A DNA stretch of 43,412 nucleotides from Ignavibacteria bacterium GWF2_33_9. GTDB taxonomy: Bacteria > Bacteroidota > Ignavibacteria > Kapaibacteriales > UBA2268. Positions within the stretch are counted from its first letter, which is position 1, and every line of letters begins with the position of its first letter. Location: NCBI GenBank assembly GCA_001804565.1, contig MHAC01000003.1, positions 3,476 through 46,887 of the forward strand, in the 5' to 3' direction. The notes beneath the pieces are model-generated. The model ran no database searches, was not told the DNA's origin, and saw only the letters and a program-made list of their open reading frames with translations. A program made the position numbers and the translations under genes. Below are positions 1-9,303 of the stretch, in pieces.

Positions 1-2
1 AT

Positions 3-155
3 AGTATTATACCAGGCGGCATATCCGGCGATCCTACAAACTTAAATTATAATAATCAAATTCGTATATGGTCGAATGGAGGATATTTTAAGATTATTCA
101 CTCCAAAAATAGAATTGTATCTAACAACAAAAGAATCTTCCATTCTATAAAATAA
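3..155 (+). CDS. Penicillin acylase family protein, C-terminal fragment
   Basis: Only the last 50 codons are present; the gene enters from the left edge, in frame, and ends at TAA. The visible peptide begins with a PGG-x-SGDP block followed by NLNYNNQIRIW and NGGY. This matches the C-terminal signature of penicillin-acylase/cephalosporin-acylase Ntn hydrolases, in which a G-x-SGDP...Y-x-DQ-x-x-W segment closes the beta subunit. Members are usually periplasmic or surface amidohydrolases that mature by self-cleavage and act on acyl-amides or acyl-homoserine lactones. The substrate cannot be told from this fragment. It is followed by an AT-rich hairpin terminator. The family call is fairly good; the function is open. 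Confidence 0.7.
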   Translation, partial: SIIPGGISGDPTNLNYNNQIRIWSNGGYFKIIHSKNRIVSNNKRIFHSIK

Positions 156-172
156 AAATCTATTTAAAAAAA

Positions 173-205
173 AATAATGAATTCGATTCATTATTGATTT
201 TTTTT
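173..205 (+). terminator. Intrinsic terminator after the acylase gene
   Basis: A perfect 10-bp inverted repeat (AATAATGAAT / ATTCATTATT) with a three-base TCG loop is followed by GATTTTTTTT and preceded by a run of A. The stem is AT-rich, so it may be weak, but the placement 18 bases after the stop codon fits a Rho-independent terminator. Confidence 0.65.
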
Positions 206-250
206 AATTAATTTAGATTAAATATTTTTTTCACTAAACTTAAAAGTTAT

Positions 251-2062
251 ATGAGATTCAATACTATTTCTGAAGCATTTCTTAGTATTTGCAATAAGCA
301 TCAAGATAAAAAAACAGCTTTCATCTATAAAGACCAGGATGGAAAAACTCAGGAAATAAACTTTACTGACCTGAAAGATCGTGTTGATTGCCTTACTTTG
401 GGTTTAATGGAATTAGGTATACATCAATATGACAGAGTTGGTATTGTGGCTGAAAACAGATTGGAATGGATAATATCGGATTTGGCGATTGTTAACATGG
501 GAGCAATAGATGTTCCGGTTTTCCCTACATTAACACCAAAGCAATTGGAATATATCTATAACAATGCCGAAGTTACTGCTATCATTGTTTCCAATAACTT
601 TCAACTCAAAAAAATTCTGGAAGTAAAAGAAAATATACCTACTTTGAGACATATTTTTGTTATGAATGATTCTTTCACATCAACTGATTTGAGCGTAAAA
701 CCACTAAGAGAACTTATTGAAAGAGGATATCAAGCAAAAAAGAAACAAAACTGTGATGACATTTTAACCGCTGCAAGAATTAAAGTTAAAAGTGATGATA
801 TTTTAACCATAATTTATACAAGTGGTACTACCGGTGAACCGAAAGGAGTTATGTTAACACATAAAAACATTTTATCAAATTTTGAAGGAGCAATCAAAGC
901 AATTGCATTCAAAGAAGATGATACATCGGTTAGTTATCTACCTCTTTCGCATTCATACGAAAGAACAACAGGCTATTACACCTTATTCTTTATCGGCGTA
1001 ACAATTGCATTAGCGGACTCAGTAGAAGGACTATTACCATTTATTCAAGAAGTGAAACCAACTGTATTCACTACAGTACCTCGATTTCTACAGTCTGTGA
1101 AAAAACGTATTATTTCCAATGTAGAAAAAGAAGGTGGTGTAAAATTAAAAATTTTCAATTGGGCTGTAAAAACCGGTAGCGAGTTTATTCGCAAAAAAGC
1201 AAACAACAAGAATACACTTGGAATTGCACTGCAAATGAAAATTGCAGACTCATTAGTATTTTCTAAAATCAGAGAAAAACTAGGTGGACGAGTACGTTTG
1301 ATGGCATCTGGTGGTGCTGCATTACCAGACGATATTCATGAATTTTTCACTGCACTAGGGATAAAACTTGTTCAGGGTTATGGGCTCACAGAAACCTCCC
1401 CAATAGTATCTGTTACTCCTGAAGATGATATTGAAATTGGTACTATAGGAGTTCCTATTTTCAATGTACAGGTTCGCATTGCTGAAGACGGTGAAATCTT
1501 AGTAAAAGGTGATAATGTAATGAAAGGATATTGGCGTGATAAAGAAGCTACAGAACTTGCTATTGATGAAAATGGATGGCTATATACAGGTGATATAGGT
1601 TTAATAACTGAAAGAGGAAATATTAAAATTACTGACCGTAAAAAAGATATTTTTGTTAGCAGTGGTGGCAAAAATATTGCTCCACAACAAATTGAGGGGA
1701 TTTTATCCCAAAGTAAATACATTGAGAATGCTGTACTGATAGGAGAACAGCGTGAATATTGTACTGCTTTAATAACACCTAGTTATGAAGCACTCGAGGG
1801 ATTAGCTCAAGATTTCAATATCAAATATCAAAATGTGACTGAATTAATTTCAAATCAACAAATTATCAATACTTTTAAGAAAGAAATTGATTTTTTACAA
1901 AAAGATATTGCCAAATATGAAAAAGTGAGAAAGTTTAAATTATTATCTACTCCATTTTCAATTGAAACAGGAGAATTAAGTCCGAAAATGAGCATAAAAA
2001 GACATGTTGTTGAAAAGAAATATGCTGAAATCATTGACCAGTTATACTCAAATAATGAATAA
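251..2062 (+). CDS. Long-chain fatty acid-CoA ligase (AMP-forming)
   Basis: The protein activates fatty acids to acyl-CoA through an acyl-AMP intermediate, feeding beta-oxidation or lipid synthesis. At 603 residues it has the usual length of the bacterial FadD15-like branch. The AMP-binding signature TSGTTGEPKG lies at about residues 190-199. The adenine/motif II block GYGLTETSP is near 375, YTGDIG near 442 and the hinge DRKKD near 462; the catalytic lysine region lies in the small C-terminal domain. There is no signal peptide, so it is cytosolic or peripheral to the membrane. The ATG start is the first in frame after the upstream terminator and sits in an AT-rich leader without a clear Shine-Dalgarno. 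It appears to be a single-gene unit. Chain-length preference cannot be read from the sequence. Confidence 0.9.
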   Translation: MRFNTISEAFLSICNKHQDKKTAFIYKDQDGKTQEINFTDLKDRVDCLTLGLMELGIHQYDRVGIVAENRLEWIISDLAIVNMGAIDVPVFPTLTPKQLEYIYNNAEVTAIIVSNNFQLKKILEVKENIPTLRHIFVMNDSFTSTDLSVKPLRELIERGYQAKKKQNCDDILTAARIKVKSDDILTIIYTSGTTGEPKGVMLTHKNILSNFEGAIKAIAFKEDDTSVSYLPLSHSYERTTGYYTLFFIGVTIALADSVEGLLPFIQEVKPTVFTTVPRFLQSVKKRIISNVEKEGGVKLKIFNWAVKTGSEFIRKKANNKNTLGIALQMKIADSLVFSKIREKLGGRVRLMASGGAALPDDIHEFFTALGIKLVQGYGLTETSPIVSVTPEDDIEIGTIGVPIFNVQVRIAEDGEILVKGDNVMKGYWRDKEATELAIDENGWLYTGDIGLITERGNIKITDRKKDIFVSSGGKNIAPQQIEGILSQSKYIENAVLIGEQREYCTALITPSYEALEGLAQDFNIKYQNVTELISNQQIINTFKKEIDFLQKDIAKYEKVRKFKLLSTPFSIETGELSPKMSIKRHVVEKKYAEIIDQLYSNNE

Positions 2063-2142
2063 TGTTGTATAATTATCAGGAAAATTTAAATACACTAAAA
2101 TTATTAATTAATTGTTTATAACTTTATTAATCGGAATTAATT

Positions 2143-5100
2143 TTGAAAAGTCTGTACTTAATATTTTTTAGCTTACTGTTCTTGAGCATAAACGCATCTA
2201 GTGAGACTTTTACTGTATTGAAACCCAAGGTAAATTATCCCATTTTTGAAAATCAATTATTTTACTTCGATGATAATTTTCAAACAGTTGATTTTAATAG
2301 TTCTGATTTAACTTTAGCATTAAACAATAATCCAAAAGATATTGATTCCATTATCATTTTAAATTCCTCGAAAGCTGATTCTATTAACGTTTTTGTAGCG
2401 ATTGAATTAACAAGTGCTTTCACGAATTATGAGAAGAAAATTTTAAGTGAATATCTTGATTATTTATATTCAATATATCAACTTAAAAAGATAAGTTTAA
2501 AGATAGTTTTCTTCAATAAAAATTTTCTTCATCTTTTCGATAATAATTCATTATCTCTTCCATCAATTAATGATTTTTACAATCAACCATTTTATTGCAA
2601 ACCAGATTTAAATAAGTTGATTGAATTTCAATCTTTTTCTGAATTTAAAAATTCCGAAAGTAAAAAATCTCTTATTTTAATTACTAAATCTTTGCCTATA
2701 ATAGACGTTCAGAATTTTTCCAATATACTCTTAACAAATTCAATTGATTTAATAAATATAAATTTCAGCAATCGGAAAAGCAATAAATTGAGTGAATTAA
2801 GTACATTAATTCAATCTTATTATTTAAATTTGAATGATTTTTCAGATTATAAAGACCTTTTTCCTACTTCAATTTATTTAGCTTTTGGAGGCAAACCATA
2901 CAAAATTTTCTGGAATGAAAATTTAAATTTTGGAATCCATTCAGTAAACTTAATTTTTCAAGAAAATGAGTCAAATAATTCATTTGAATTATTTAGAAAT
3001 CAAATTCCTACTTTATACTTCGATAAATTTACTTTAAATTTTGGAATAATTGATTCTGGAATGACATCACAGAAGACTTTGAGAATAAGCTCTAAAAATC
3101 AAAATTCAGTTATAAAAAACATTCAATTGCTTAACTCTGATTTCCAATTATTGAATTTTTCACCAAATCTACAGATTACTTCCGAACAACCTTTTGACTT
3201 GAAAATCCAGTATGAATCAAAATCAACAGATTTTACTAACACTATGATGTTGATTGAAACCACAGATGGAAAATATTACAAGATTTTTTTACAGGCGGGT
3301 TTAAAACCTAAAATTAACGAAACTTTAATTACTTTTTTTGATTCTCTAAACAATAAAGAAATTTACGAATATGAACCATTTACTTTAAAATGGAGTGATT
3401 CATATTCCTTAGATACATTCAAAGTGGATTATAAACCTTCTTTAGATTCAAATTGGATAAATATCACAAAATCTGCTACCAACAATACATTCATGTGGAA
3501 TATACCTAGAATTATGGATTCATTGATTGATATCAAAGTATCGCAAGTAGCAAATGATTTAGTTTCTGATAAAGTAATATTATTAAAAGGACATAATAAG
3601 AAAATCACTGAAATTTCATGGAGTCCTAATGACAGTTTGATTGTTACTTCCAGTGAAGACGGAACAATTTTACTTTGGGATTCTAAAACTGGGAAACAAA
3701 TAAAAACTCTCTTCCAATCTCAATCAAAGGTAATTTCAGGTGTCGATTGGAGTTCTGACGGGAATTATATAGTAATTGCCGCAAACGACACTTTAGTCAA
3801 TATTTGGAATGTCAAAGATGATATTTTATTTAATACCCTTGATGCACCTGCAAAAGTTGTAAAAGTTAAATTTCTCTATAATAAACAGCAAGTGGTTACT
3901 TTTCTTGAAAACGGAACTATATTAATTTGGGATATTATTGATTTAAAAATACTTGCAACTTACAAAAGCGGATATTTCAATATTAATTCTTTCGATATAA
4001 ATGAATCCTTACCCTTCATTGCAATAGGTACTGAAGAAGGAGATATAATTCTTTGGAATTTTGAAACTGATCAAGTTACAGATTTGGTTACTTTACCAAC
4101 ACCGGTTAATTCAATATGTTTCAGTCCCAATGGTAATAATCTTGCAATTGCATCAATGGATAATAAAGTTAGAATTTACGATATAAACAGTAAAATCAAT
4201 GTTTTGACTTTATTTGATGTTAACGGACCAATTATGCAAGTAAACTGGCTTAGAAATAAAAAGTATATAATTACAACTCAAGGTAATTTTGTGAAATTAT
4301 GGTCTCCAATTAATGGCAATTTATTAGAGATATATGATCAACATAATCATCTTGTTTATTATTTAAAATCTAATCATAATGGGAATTTAGTTTCCAGTAT
4401 TGGCGAAGATAATATTGTACATATATGGTCTCCTTTTGATTCTCCGTTCGAAAGACCTGCATTAATTAGCAATGAAATTACTCAGATTAAAGTTCTACAT
4501 AAAAATCTCGAAACACCCCAACTCTCATTTCCAAATATTCAAAAGGGAGATACTTTATACTTTTATGATAATTCATTTGCAAGAAATTTAAGTGAATTCC
4601 CTGTTGTTGCAGATACATCTTTTTTAACTTCACAAATTCCCAATCTCAAACTTGTAAATCCGGTTTCTGTACTAAATCTTTCTCAAAATAGTTATATCCA
4701 ATCGGAGTATGAGTTCATTCCACAAGATACTTTGCAACAACTTTCATCTGCATTTATCAAATCAGGCAGCGGTAAATTTGAAAAATCAATACATGCTTTT
4801 GTTTACTCAAAATTTTTTGATAGAAAAGTTGGAATAATTGATTTTGGAACATTAAACTTAGGTGAAAAAAAGGATTCTTCGTTTTTTGCATTGCAAAATA
4901 TTAGTCCATTTGCTTTCAATATTGATTCAGTTAAATTCCTTTCTACTATCGAGAATACTTTTTCAATTAATAATCCTGAAATACCTTATTCTTTAGAAAA
5001 ATACGGTGGTGTCTTTTTTCCTAAAATTTCTTTCTATCCTAAAAAATCAGGGATAAGTTCAGGCATTTTGAGATTGTTTTTTAAAAATTCAATTCCTGTA

Positions 5101-6645
5101 GATATTCAGTTAATTGGCAATTCTGTAGCACCTTTGCTTTGGGCTGATTCCGAAATTGAAGCCGGTAAAATATTTTGCGAAAAATATCTCGATACTGCAA
5201 TTATAATTAAAAACACTGGCACAAGCAATCTAGAAATTCTTAATATTATGTCCCAACAGGATCAGGGTACCATAATTGACAATATGAGCATAGATAATAC
5301 GATTATCAAACCTTCCGATAGTACATACTTCAATCTCAGAATCCACTCAACAAAGATTGGATTAAATAACATTTTCTTTGAAATTCAAACTAATACGCAA
5401 TCAAATCTTCAATCAAGTAATCAAATTCATTTAAAATTTCAAAAGGATTCATTGCACCTTGAACCAGATTCAAGTTTTATTAATTTTTATCCTAATTCAG
5501 ATGTTGATAAAATTATCAAGAAATTGCAGATTCATCAAAAAGGTAATTATTCAACAAAATTAAAATTAATTAATACTCCAAAATATTTTAATTTGTTATC
5601 AACAGCATATTCTGATAGTTTAATCAACTTAAGCATCGAATTTATTGGTGGTTATGGATATGATTCTTACACTGATTCACTTGTATTTACCGATGACTGT
5701 AATCAAGTTCTTGTAATTGAACTTTTTGCGTTTCCAGATAAATATAAATCTATTGCTCAAGTTGAAAAGAATATTTATATTGATTCATTAATTTGTGAAG
5801 ATCGTTTTATTTATAAACTAAATATTAAAAATTTAGGAAACTTAAATCTAAATATTGAGAAAATTGAATTAATAAATAATACTATAGGAATTCAGATACC
5901 TGATGTAAATAATGTCACCATCAATCAAGCCGAATCGTACTTAGTTCTAATTGATTTTAATTTCAATATTTCAACTGAATTTATTGATACATTAAAGATT
6001 TATTCTAATGCTGACAATTTTGAAAACGGTATTATTAATATACCGATGAATATAAAACAAAACCTCCCAAATTATAGTTTTTCAGAAAATAATAAATTAT
6101 TAGAAAATCAGAAGGCTAACGAGGAAATTGATTTTAATATTCTTTTATATAATCAATCTAACATTCCTATACATCAACGATTTACTAACACTAATACCCT
6201 ATTTGAATATACATTTGATGGCAATAATGTAATTAATCCAAATGATAGTATATTGATAATAGGAAAGTTCCTTGGAAATGATATTGGAACTAGTAATGTT
6301 GACGAATTGACCTATATTGATACTTGCGGTAATGAAATTGTATGTAAAATTGAAATAAATATTATTAATGATGAACATTTGCAAATTTTCGTTTCAGATC
6401 CAATTCCAAATCCAACTCTTGATCAAATTACAAAATTTGAGATAGTTTCAAATAAAGATTTCTCCTATAAATATAGACTTTACGATAATATCGGTCGAAT
6501 AGTCCTATCTCTAAATTACACAAATCAAACACAAAGAGAAGCGACAATTTTTCTCAATCTCCAAAATGTTGCCATAGGAGTGTATCTTATCGAAATTGAA
6601 ACTAATTATGGAATATTCCTTAGAAAAATTATTAAATTAAAATAA
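2143..6645 (+). CDS. Large secreted WD40 protein with T9SS sorting domain
   Basis: This 1500-residue surface or secreted protein starts at TTG with a Sec signal peptide (about residues 1-19, ending near NASS). Residues about 60-250 contain hydrophobic strands (VFVAIELTSAF, KSLILITKSLP) reminiscent of a degenerate VWA fold, but no DxSxS metal site is visible. A choice-of-anchor-like beta domain (about 290-390) follows. A WD40 propeller lies at about 484-768, with repeats ending in LLWD, NIWN, LIWD, ILWN, KLWS and HIWS. More HYDIN/ASPM-like beta domains fill about 890-1400. The end (about 1415-1500) has PNP, YRLYDNIGR and GVYLIE, the pattern of a type A T9SS sorting domain. No enzyme site is seen; adhesion or scaffolding is a guess. 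It stands alone with short AT-rich flanks and no obvious terminator. Confidence 0.75.
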   Translation: MKSLYLIFFSLLFLSINASSETFTVLKPKVNYPIFENQLFYFDDNFQTVDFNSSDLTLALNNNPKDIDSIIILNSSKADSINVFVAIELTSAFTNYEKKILSEYLDYLYSIYQLKKISLKIVFFNKNFLHLFDNNSLSLPSINDFYNQPFYCKPDLNKLIEFQSFSEFKNSESKKSLILITKSLPIIDVQNFSNILLTNSIDLININFSNRKSNKLSELSTLIQSYYLNLNDFSDYKDLFPTSIYLAFGGKPYKIFWNENLNFGIHSVNLIFQENESNNSFELFRNQIPTLYFDKFTLNFGIIDSGMTSQKTLRISSKNQNSVIKNIQLLNSDFQLLNFSPNLQITSEQPFDLKIQYESKSTDFTNTMMLIETTDGKYYKIFLQAGLKPKINETLITFFDSLNNKEIYEYEPFTLKWSDSYSLDTFKVDYKPSLDSNWINITKSATNNTFMWNIPRIMDSLIDIKVSQVANDLVSDKVILLKGHNKKITEISWSPNDSLIVTSSEDGTILLWDSKTGKQIKTLFQSQSKVISGVDWSSDGNYIVIAANDTLVNIWNVKDDILFNTLDAPAKVVKVKFLYNKQQVVTFLENGTILIWDIIDLKILATYKSGYFNINSFDINESLPFIAIGTEEGDIILWNFETDQVTDLVTLPTPVNSICFSPNGNNLAIASMDNKVRIYDINSKINVLTLFDVNGPIMQVNWLRNKKYIITTQGNFVKLWSPINGNLLEIYDQHNHLVYYLKSNHNGNLVSSIGEDNIVHIWSPFDSPFERPALISNEITQIKVLHKNLETPQLSFPNIQKGDTLYFYDNSFARNLSEFPVVADTSFLTSQIPNLKLVNPVSVLNLSQNSYIQSEYEFIPQDTLQQLSSAFIKSGSGKFEKSIHAFVYSKFFDRKVGIIDFGTLNLGEKKDSSFFALQNISPFAFNIDSVKFLSTIENTFSINNPEIPYSLEKYGGVFFPKISFYPKKSGISSGILRLFFKNSIPVDIQLIGNSVAPLLWADSEIEAGKIFCEKYLDTAIIIKNTGTSNLEILNIMSQQDQGTIIDNMSIDNTIIKPSDSTYFNLRIHSTKIGLNNIFFEIQTNTQSNLQSSNQIHLKFQKDSLHLEPDSSFINFYPNSDVDKIIKKLQIHQKGNYSTKLKLINTPKYFNLLSTAYSDSLINLSIEFIGGYGYDSYTDSLVFTDDCNQVLVIELFAFPDKYKSIAQVEKNIYIDSLICEDRFIYKLNIKNLGNLNLNIEKIELINNTIGIQIPDVNNVTINQAESYLVLIDFNFNISTEFIDTLKIYSNADNFENGIINIPMNIKQNLPNYSFSENNKLLENQKANEEIDFNILLYNQSNIPIHQRFTNTNTLFEYTFDGNNVINPNDSILIIGKFLGNDIGTSNVDELTYIDTCGNEIVCKIEINIINDEHLQIFVSDPIPNPTLDQITKFEIVSNKDFSYKYRLYDNIGRIVLSLNYTNQTQREATIFLNLQNVAIGVYLIEIETNYGIFLRKIIKLK

Positions 6646-6816
6646 GTAGATTTTAACCTCAAAAAATATTCTATTAGCACAAAATATTTGAAAATAGATT
6701 AATTTTTACTCATTTTTAGTGAAAATATAATAAATTTTATTAATTTATATTTTCAATTTTATGTGATTTTACATAACAAAATCAACTTTTGTAAAAAAAA
6801 ATAAAAGGATTTCAAA

Positions 6817-8094
6817 ATGTCATTATTAAAACAAAAATTAGCTCAGGTATTTCCAGCTCAAAAAGCGGAAATCGGTGCGTTCGTCAAAGAATACGGCGAT
6901 ACACAAGTTTCGACAGTTACATTAAAACAAGCTTATGGTGGTATGAGAGGTGTTAAGGGATTAGTATGCGATACATCAGAAGTTCCACCTGACAAAGGCT
7001 TGATTATCAGAGGAATTGAATTAAAACATTTAACTGAAAAATGTCCTGAAGAAATACTCTGGCTCTTACTCACCGGCGAATTACCCAACGAAACAGAATT
7101 ATTGGATTTGAGAAAAGAACTTTTCGATGCAAGAGAAGTACCTCAGTATGTATGGGATGTAATTAATGCAATGCCCGCAGATTCACACCCAATGGCAATG
7201 TTCAATACAGCAGTTTTAGTGATGCAAAAAGAATCTGTTTTTGCAAAAAAATATGCAGAAGGAATGAAGAAAGATGAATATTGGGAAGCTACTTATGATG
7301 ATGCTATCCAGATTATCGCTAAACTCCCAGCTATTGGTGCTTATGTTTACAGAAAAAGATTTGGTCACGGCGAAAGAATCATTCCTAACGATACATTAGA
7401 TTGGTCAAACAGTTATGTGCAAATGCTTGGTTTGCCTGATCCAAACGGAGATTTTACAAAATTAATGACTCTTTATCTAAACTTACACTGCGACCATGAA
7501 GGTGGTAATGTTTCTGCATATTCATCAGCAACCATCTCATCAGCTCTTTCTGATTTATATTATGCTCTATCCGGTGGTTTAAATGGATTGGCTGGACCTT
7601 TGCATGGTTTAGCAAATCAAGAATGTTTGGGTTGGGTTTTGGAAACTCGTGAAAAATTCGGAGGTGCTCCTACTCACGAACAATTAAAAGATTACGCATG
7701 GGAAACTTTGAATTCCGGTAAAGTAATTCCTGGTTATGGACATGCTGTTCTTAGAATTACTGACCCAAGATTTGATGCTTTCTTAGCATTCGGTAAAAAA
7801 TATATGGGAGATGATCCTGTATTTTTGACTGTTCAAAGAGTGTTTGAAACTGTACCTGATGTTTTGAGACAAGTTCAAAAAATTAGTGACCCTTGGCCAA
7901 ATGTTGATGCCGGTTCTGGTGCTTTGCTTTATCATTACGGATTGACTGAGTTTAGTTATTACACAGTACTCTTTAGTATTTCAAGAGCATTGGGTATCGC
8001 TGCTCAAGCGATTGTAGCACGTGCAATGGGTTATCCAATCACAAGACCGAAATCATTGCCAACAAAAGGTTATATGAAGTTAGTTCAACAATAA
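6817..8094 (+). CDS. gltA: Citrate synthase, mitochondrial/eukaryotic type
   Basis: It condenses acetyl-CoA and oxaloacetate into citrate, the entry step of the TCA cycle. The 425-residue protein aligns by eye with animal and yeast mitochondrial citrate synthase rather than with E. coli GltA: YGGMRGVKGL near 40, the DHEGGNVSA block near 226, GPLHGLANQE at 260-269 and GYGHAVLR near 306. The catalytic triad is H263, H309 and D364, the last in PNVDAGSG. It has AAAAGGA about eight bases upstream of the ATG. Malate dehydrogenase follows 14 bases later and almost surely shares the transcript, so the pair supplies oxaloacetate and uses it. Reversible (Re) citrate synthase and 2-methylcitrate synthase are unlikely given the overall match. 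Confidence 0.93.
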   Translation: MSLLKQKLAQVFPAQKAEIGAFVKEYGDTQVSTVTLKQAYGGMRGVKGLVCDTSEVPPDKGLIIRGIELKHLTEKCPEEILWLLLTGELPNETELLDLRKELFDAREVPQYVWDVINAMPADSHPMAMFNTAVLVMQKESVFAKKYAEGMKKDEYWEATYDDAIQIIAKLPAIGAYVYRKRFGHGERIIPNDTLDWSNSYVQMLGLPDPNGDFTKLMTLYLNLHCDHEGGNVSAYSSATISSALSDLYYALSGGLNGLAGPLHGLANQECLGWVLETREKFGGAPTHEQLKDYAWETLNSGKVIPGYGHAVLRITDPRFDAFLAFGKKYMGDDPVFLTVQRVFETVPDVLRQVQKISDPWPNVDAGSGALLYHYGLTEFSYYTVLFSISRALGIAAQAIVARAMGYPITRPKSLPTKGYMKLVQQ

Positions 8095-8108
8095 AAAAAG
8101 GAAGAAAA

Positions 8109-9044
8109 ATGAAGATAACTGTTATAGGTGCAGGTAATGTTGGAGCGACAGTTGCTCAATTGCTTGCAAATCAAGAATTAGCAAATGAAATAATACTGGT
8201 TGATGTTCTTGAAGGTATTCCTGAAGGAAAATCATTAGATATGTATGAATCGATGCCAGTTTTAGAATCTGATTCAAAAATTTTTGGTACATCAAACTAT
8301 GAAATGACTGCAGATTCAGATATCGTTATACAAACTGCAGGTTTAGCCCGTAAACCTGGTATGACTCGTGACGATCTTTTAATTAAAAATGCAGAAATCG
8401 TATCCAGTTGTATTTCACAAGCTTTTAAATATTCACCAAATGCATTTTACATTATTGTCTCTAATCCTTTAGATGTAATGACATTCTTAGCAGGTAAAGT
8501 TACCGGTCTTCCACGCAACAAAGTTGTTGGAATGGCTGGTATTCTTGATACTGCAAGATACCGTTCATTTATTTCCATGGAAATTGGTGTTTCAATGCAA
8601 GATATTCAAGGAATGATTTTAGGTGGTCATGGCGATACAATGGTCCCACTTCCAAGATATACCACTGTTGCAGGTATACCTGTTACTGATTTAATTCCAA
8701 AAGACAGAATGGATGCAATTTGTGCTCGTGCTGCAGGTGGTGGTGGTGAAATTGTTAAATACCTGAAAACAGGTTCAGCTTATTATGCTCCTGCTGCTGC
8801 TGCTGTTCAAATGGTTGAATCAATCGTTAAAGACCAGAAACGAATTTTGCCTTGCTCTGTTATGCTCGAAGGTGAATATGGCGTCACAGGCGCTGTGGTT
8901 GGTGTTCCTGTTAAGTTAGGTAAAAACTGTGTTGAAGAAATAATTGAACTTAAATTAAATGATGAAGAAATGACTGCTTTCAATAAATCTGTTGATCACG
9001 TACGTGGTACGATGAAAGAAGCTTCTGAATTGTTAAAATTATAG
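8109..9044 (+). CDS. mdh: Malate dehydrogenase (LDH-like type)
   Basis: It oxidises malate to oxaloacetate with NAD. The 311-residue protein has the dinucleotide motif GAGNVG at 7-12 with D32 placed to bind the NAD ribose. Substrate arginines R81 (in ARKPGMTRDD) and R87, the D147/R150 pair and catalytic H174 in GGHGDTMVP are all present. R81 rather than Gln at the specificity loop argues for malate over lactate. It resembles the LDH-like MDHs of Chlorobi and other green bacteria. AAGGAAG lies just before the ATG. It is the second gene of the citrate synthase unit, which a strong hairpin terminator closes. Confidence 0.95.
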   Translation: MKITVIGAGNVGATVAQLLANQELANEIILVDVLEGIPEGKSLDMYESMPVLESDSKIFGTSNYEMTADSDIVIQTAGLARKPGMTRDDLLIKNAEIVSSCISQAFKYSPNAFYIIVSNPLDVMTFLAGKVTGLPRNKVVGMAGILDTARYRSFISMEIGVSMQDIQGMILGGHGDTMVPLPRYTTVAGIPVTDLIPKDRMDAICARAAGGGGEIVKYLKTGSAYYAPAAAAVQMVESIVKDQKRILPCSVMLEGEYGVTGAVVGVPVKLGKNCVEEIIELKLNDEEMTAFNKSVDHVRGTMKEASELLKL

Positions 9045-9062
9045 TTCAAATGCAGTACTCTC

Positions 9063-9099
9063 AAAAGGCTGTCTATTTGGACAGCCTTTTCCTTTTTTT
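9063..9099 (+). terminator. Intrinsic terminator after mdh
   Basis: A perfect 11-bp stem, AAAAGGCTGTC with GACAGCCTTTT and a six-base loop, is followed by CC and a run of T. It closes the citrate synthase-malate dehydrogenase unit. The GGCTGT/ACAGCC stem core recurs in the terminator between the dCMP deaminase gene and rpsU. Confidence 0.9.
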
Positions 9100-9269
9100 G
9101 AATTATGAATTTTATTCATTTTTCATTTTTCTTAATTTTACATGTTTAAAATAGTTTCTTTTTAATTTTCATAGATTTACAAACGAAAACAATATGTGTT
9201 ACATAAATTATTTAATTTTTTTTAATAGGTTTTGGTACAAAAATGATTTTTATTTGTTATTAAAGTAAA

Positions 9270-9285
9270 GAAAGTTGCAACTTTC
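9270..9285. repeat. Perfect 16-bp palindrome upstream of the CotH cassette
   Basis: GAAAGTTGCAACTTTC reads the same on both strands and ends 18 bases before the ATG of the CotH gene. It could be a dimeric-regulator operator or a short hairpin at the end of the 5' leader. There is no T-run after it, so it is not a terminator. The rest of the 259-base gap between mdh and this gene holds the mdh terminator and AT-rich sequence. Confidence 0.5.
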
Positions 9286-9303
9286 AGAAAACAAGATAAA
9301 AAA

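Noticed and set aside
1378-1722. Open frame of 114 codons on the minus strand inside the acyl-CoA ligase gene
   Set aside because: It is wholly antisense to a well-conserved enzyme gene, has no family resemblance and no promoter or ribosome binding site.
6646-6816. Possible riboswitch or structured leader before citrate synthase
   Set aside because: The gap is AT-rich with no convincing stems or known aptamer features.
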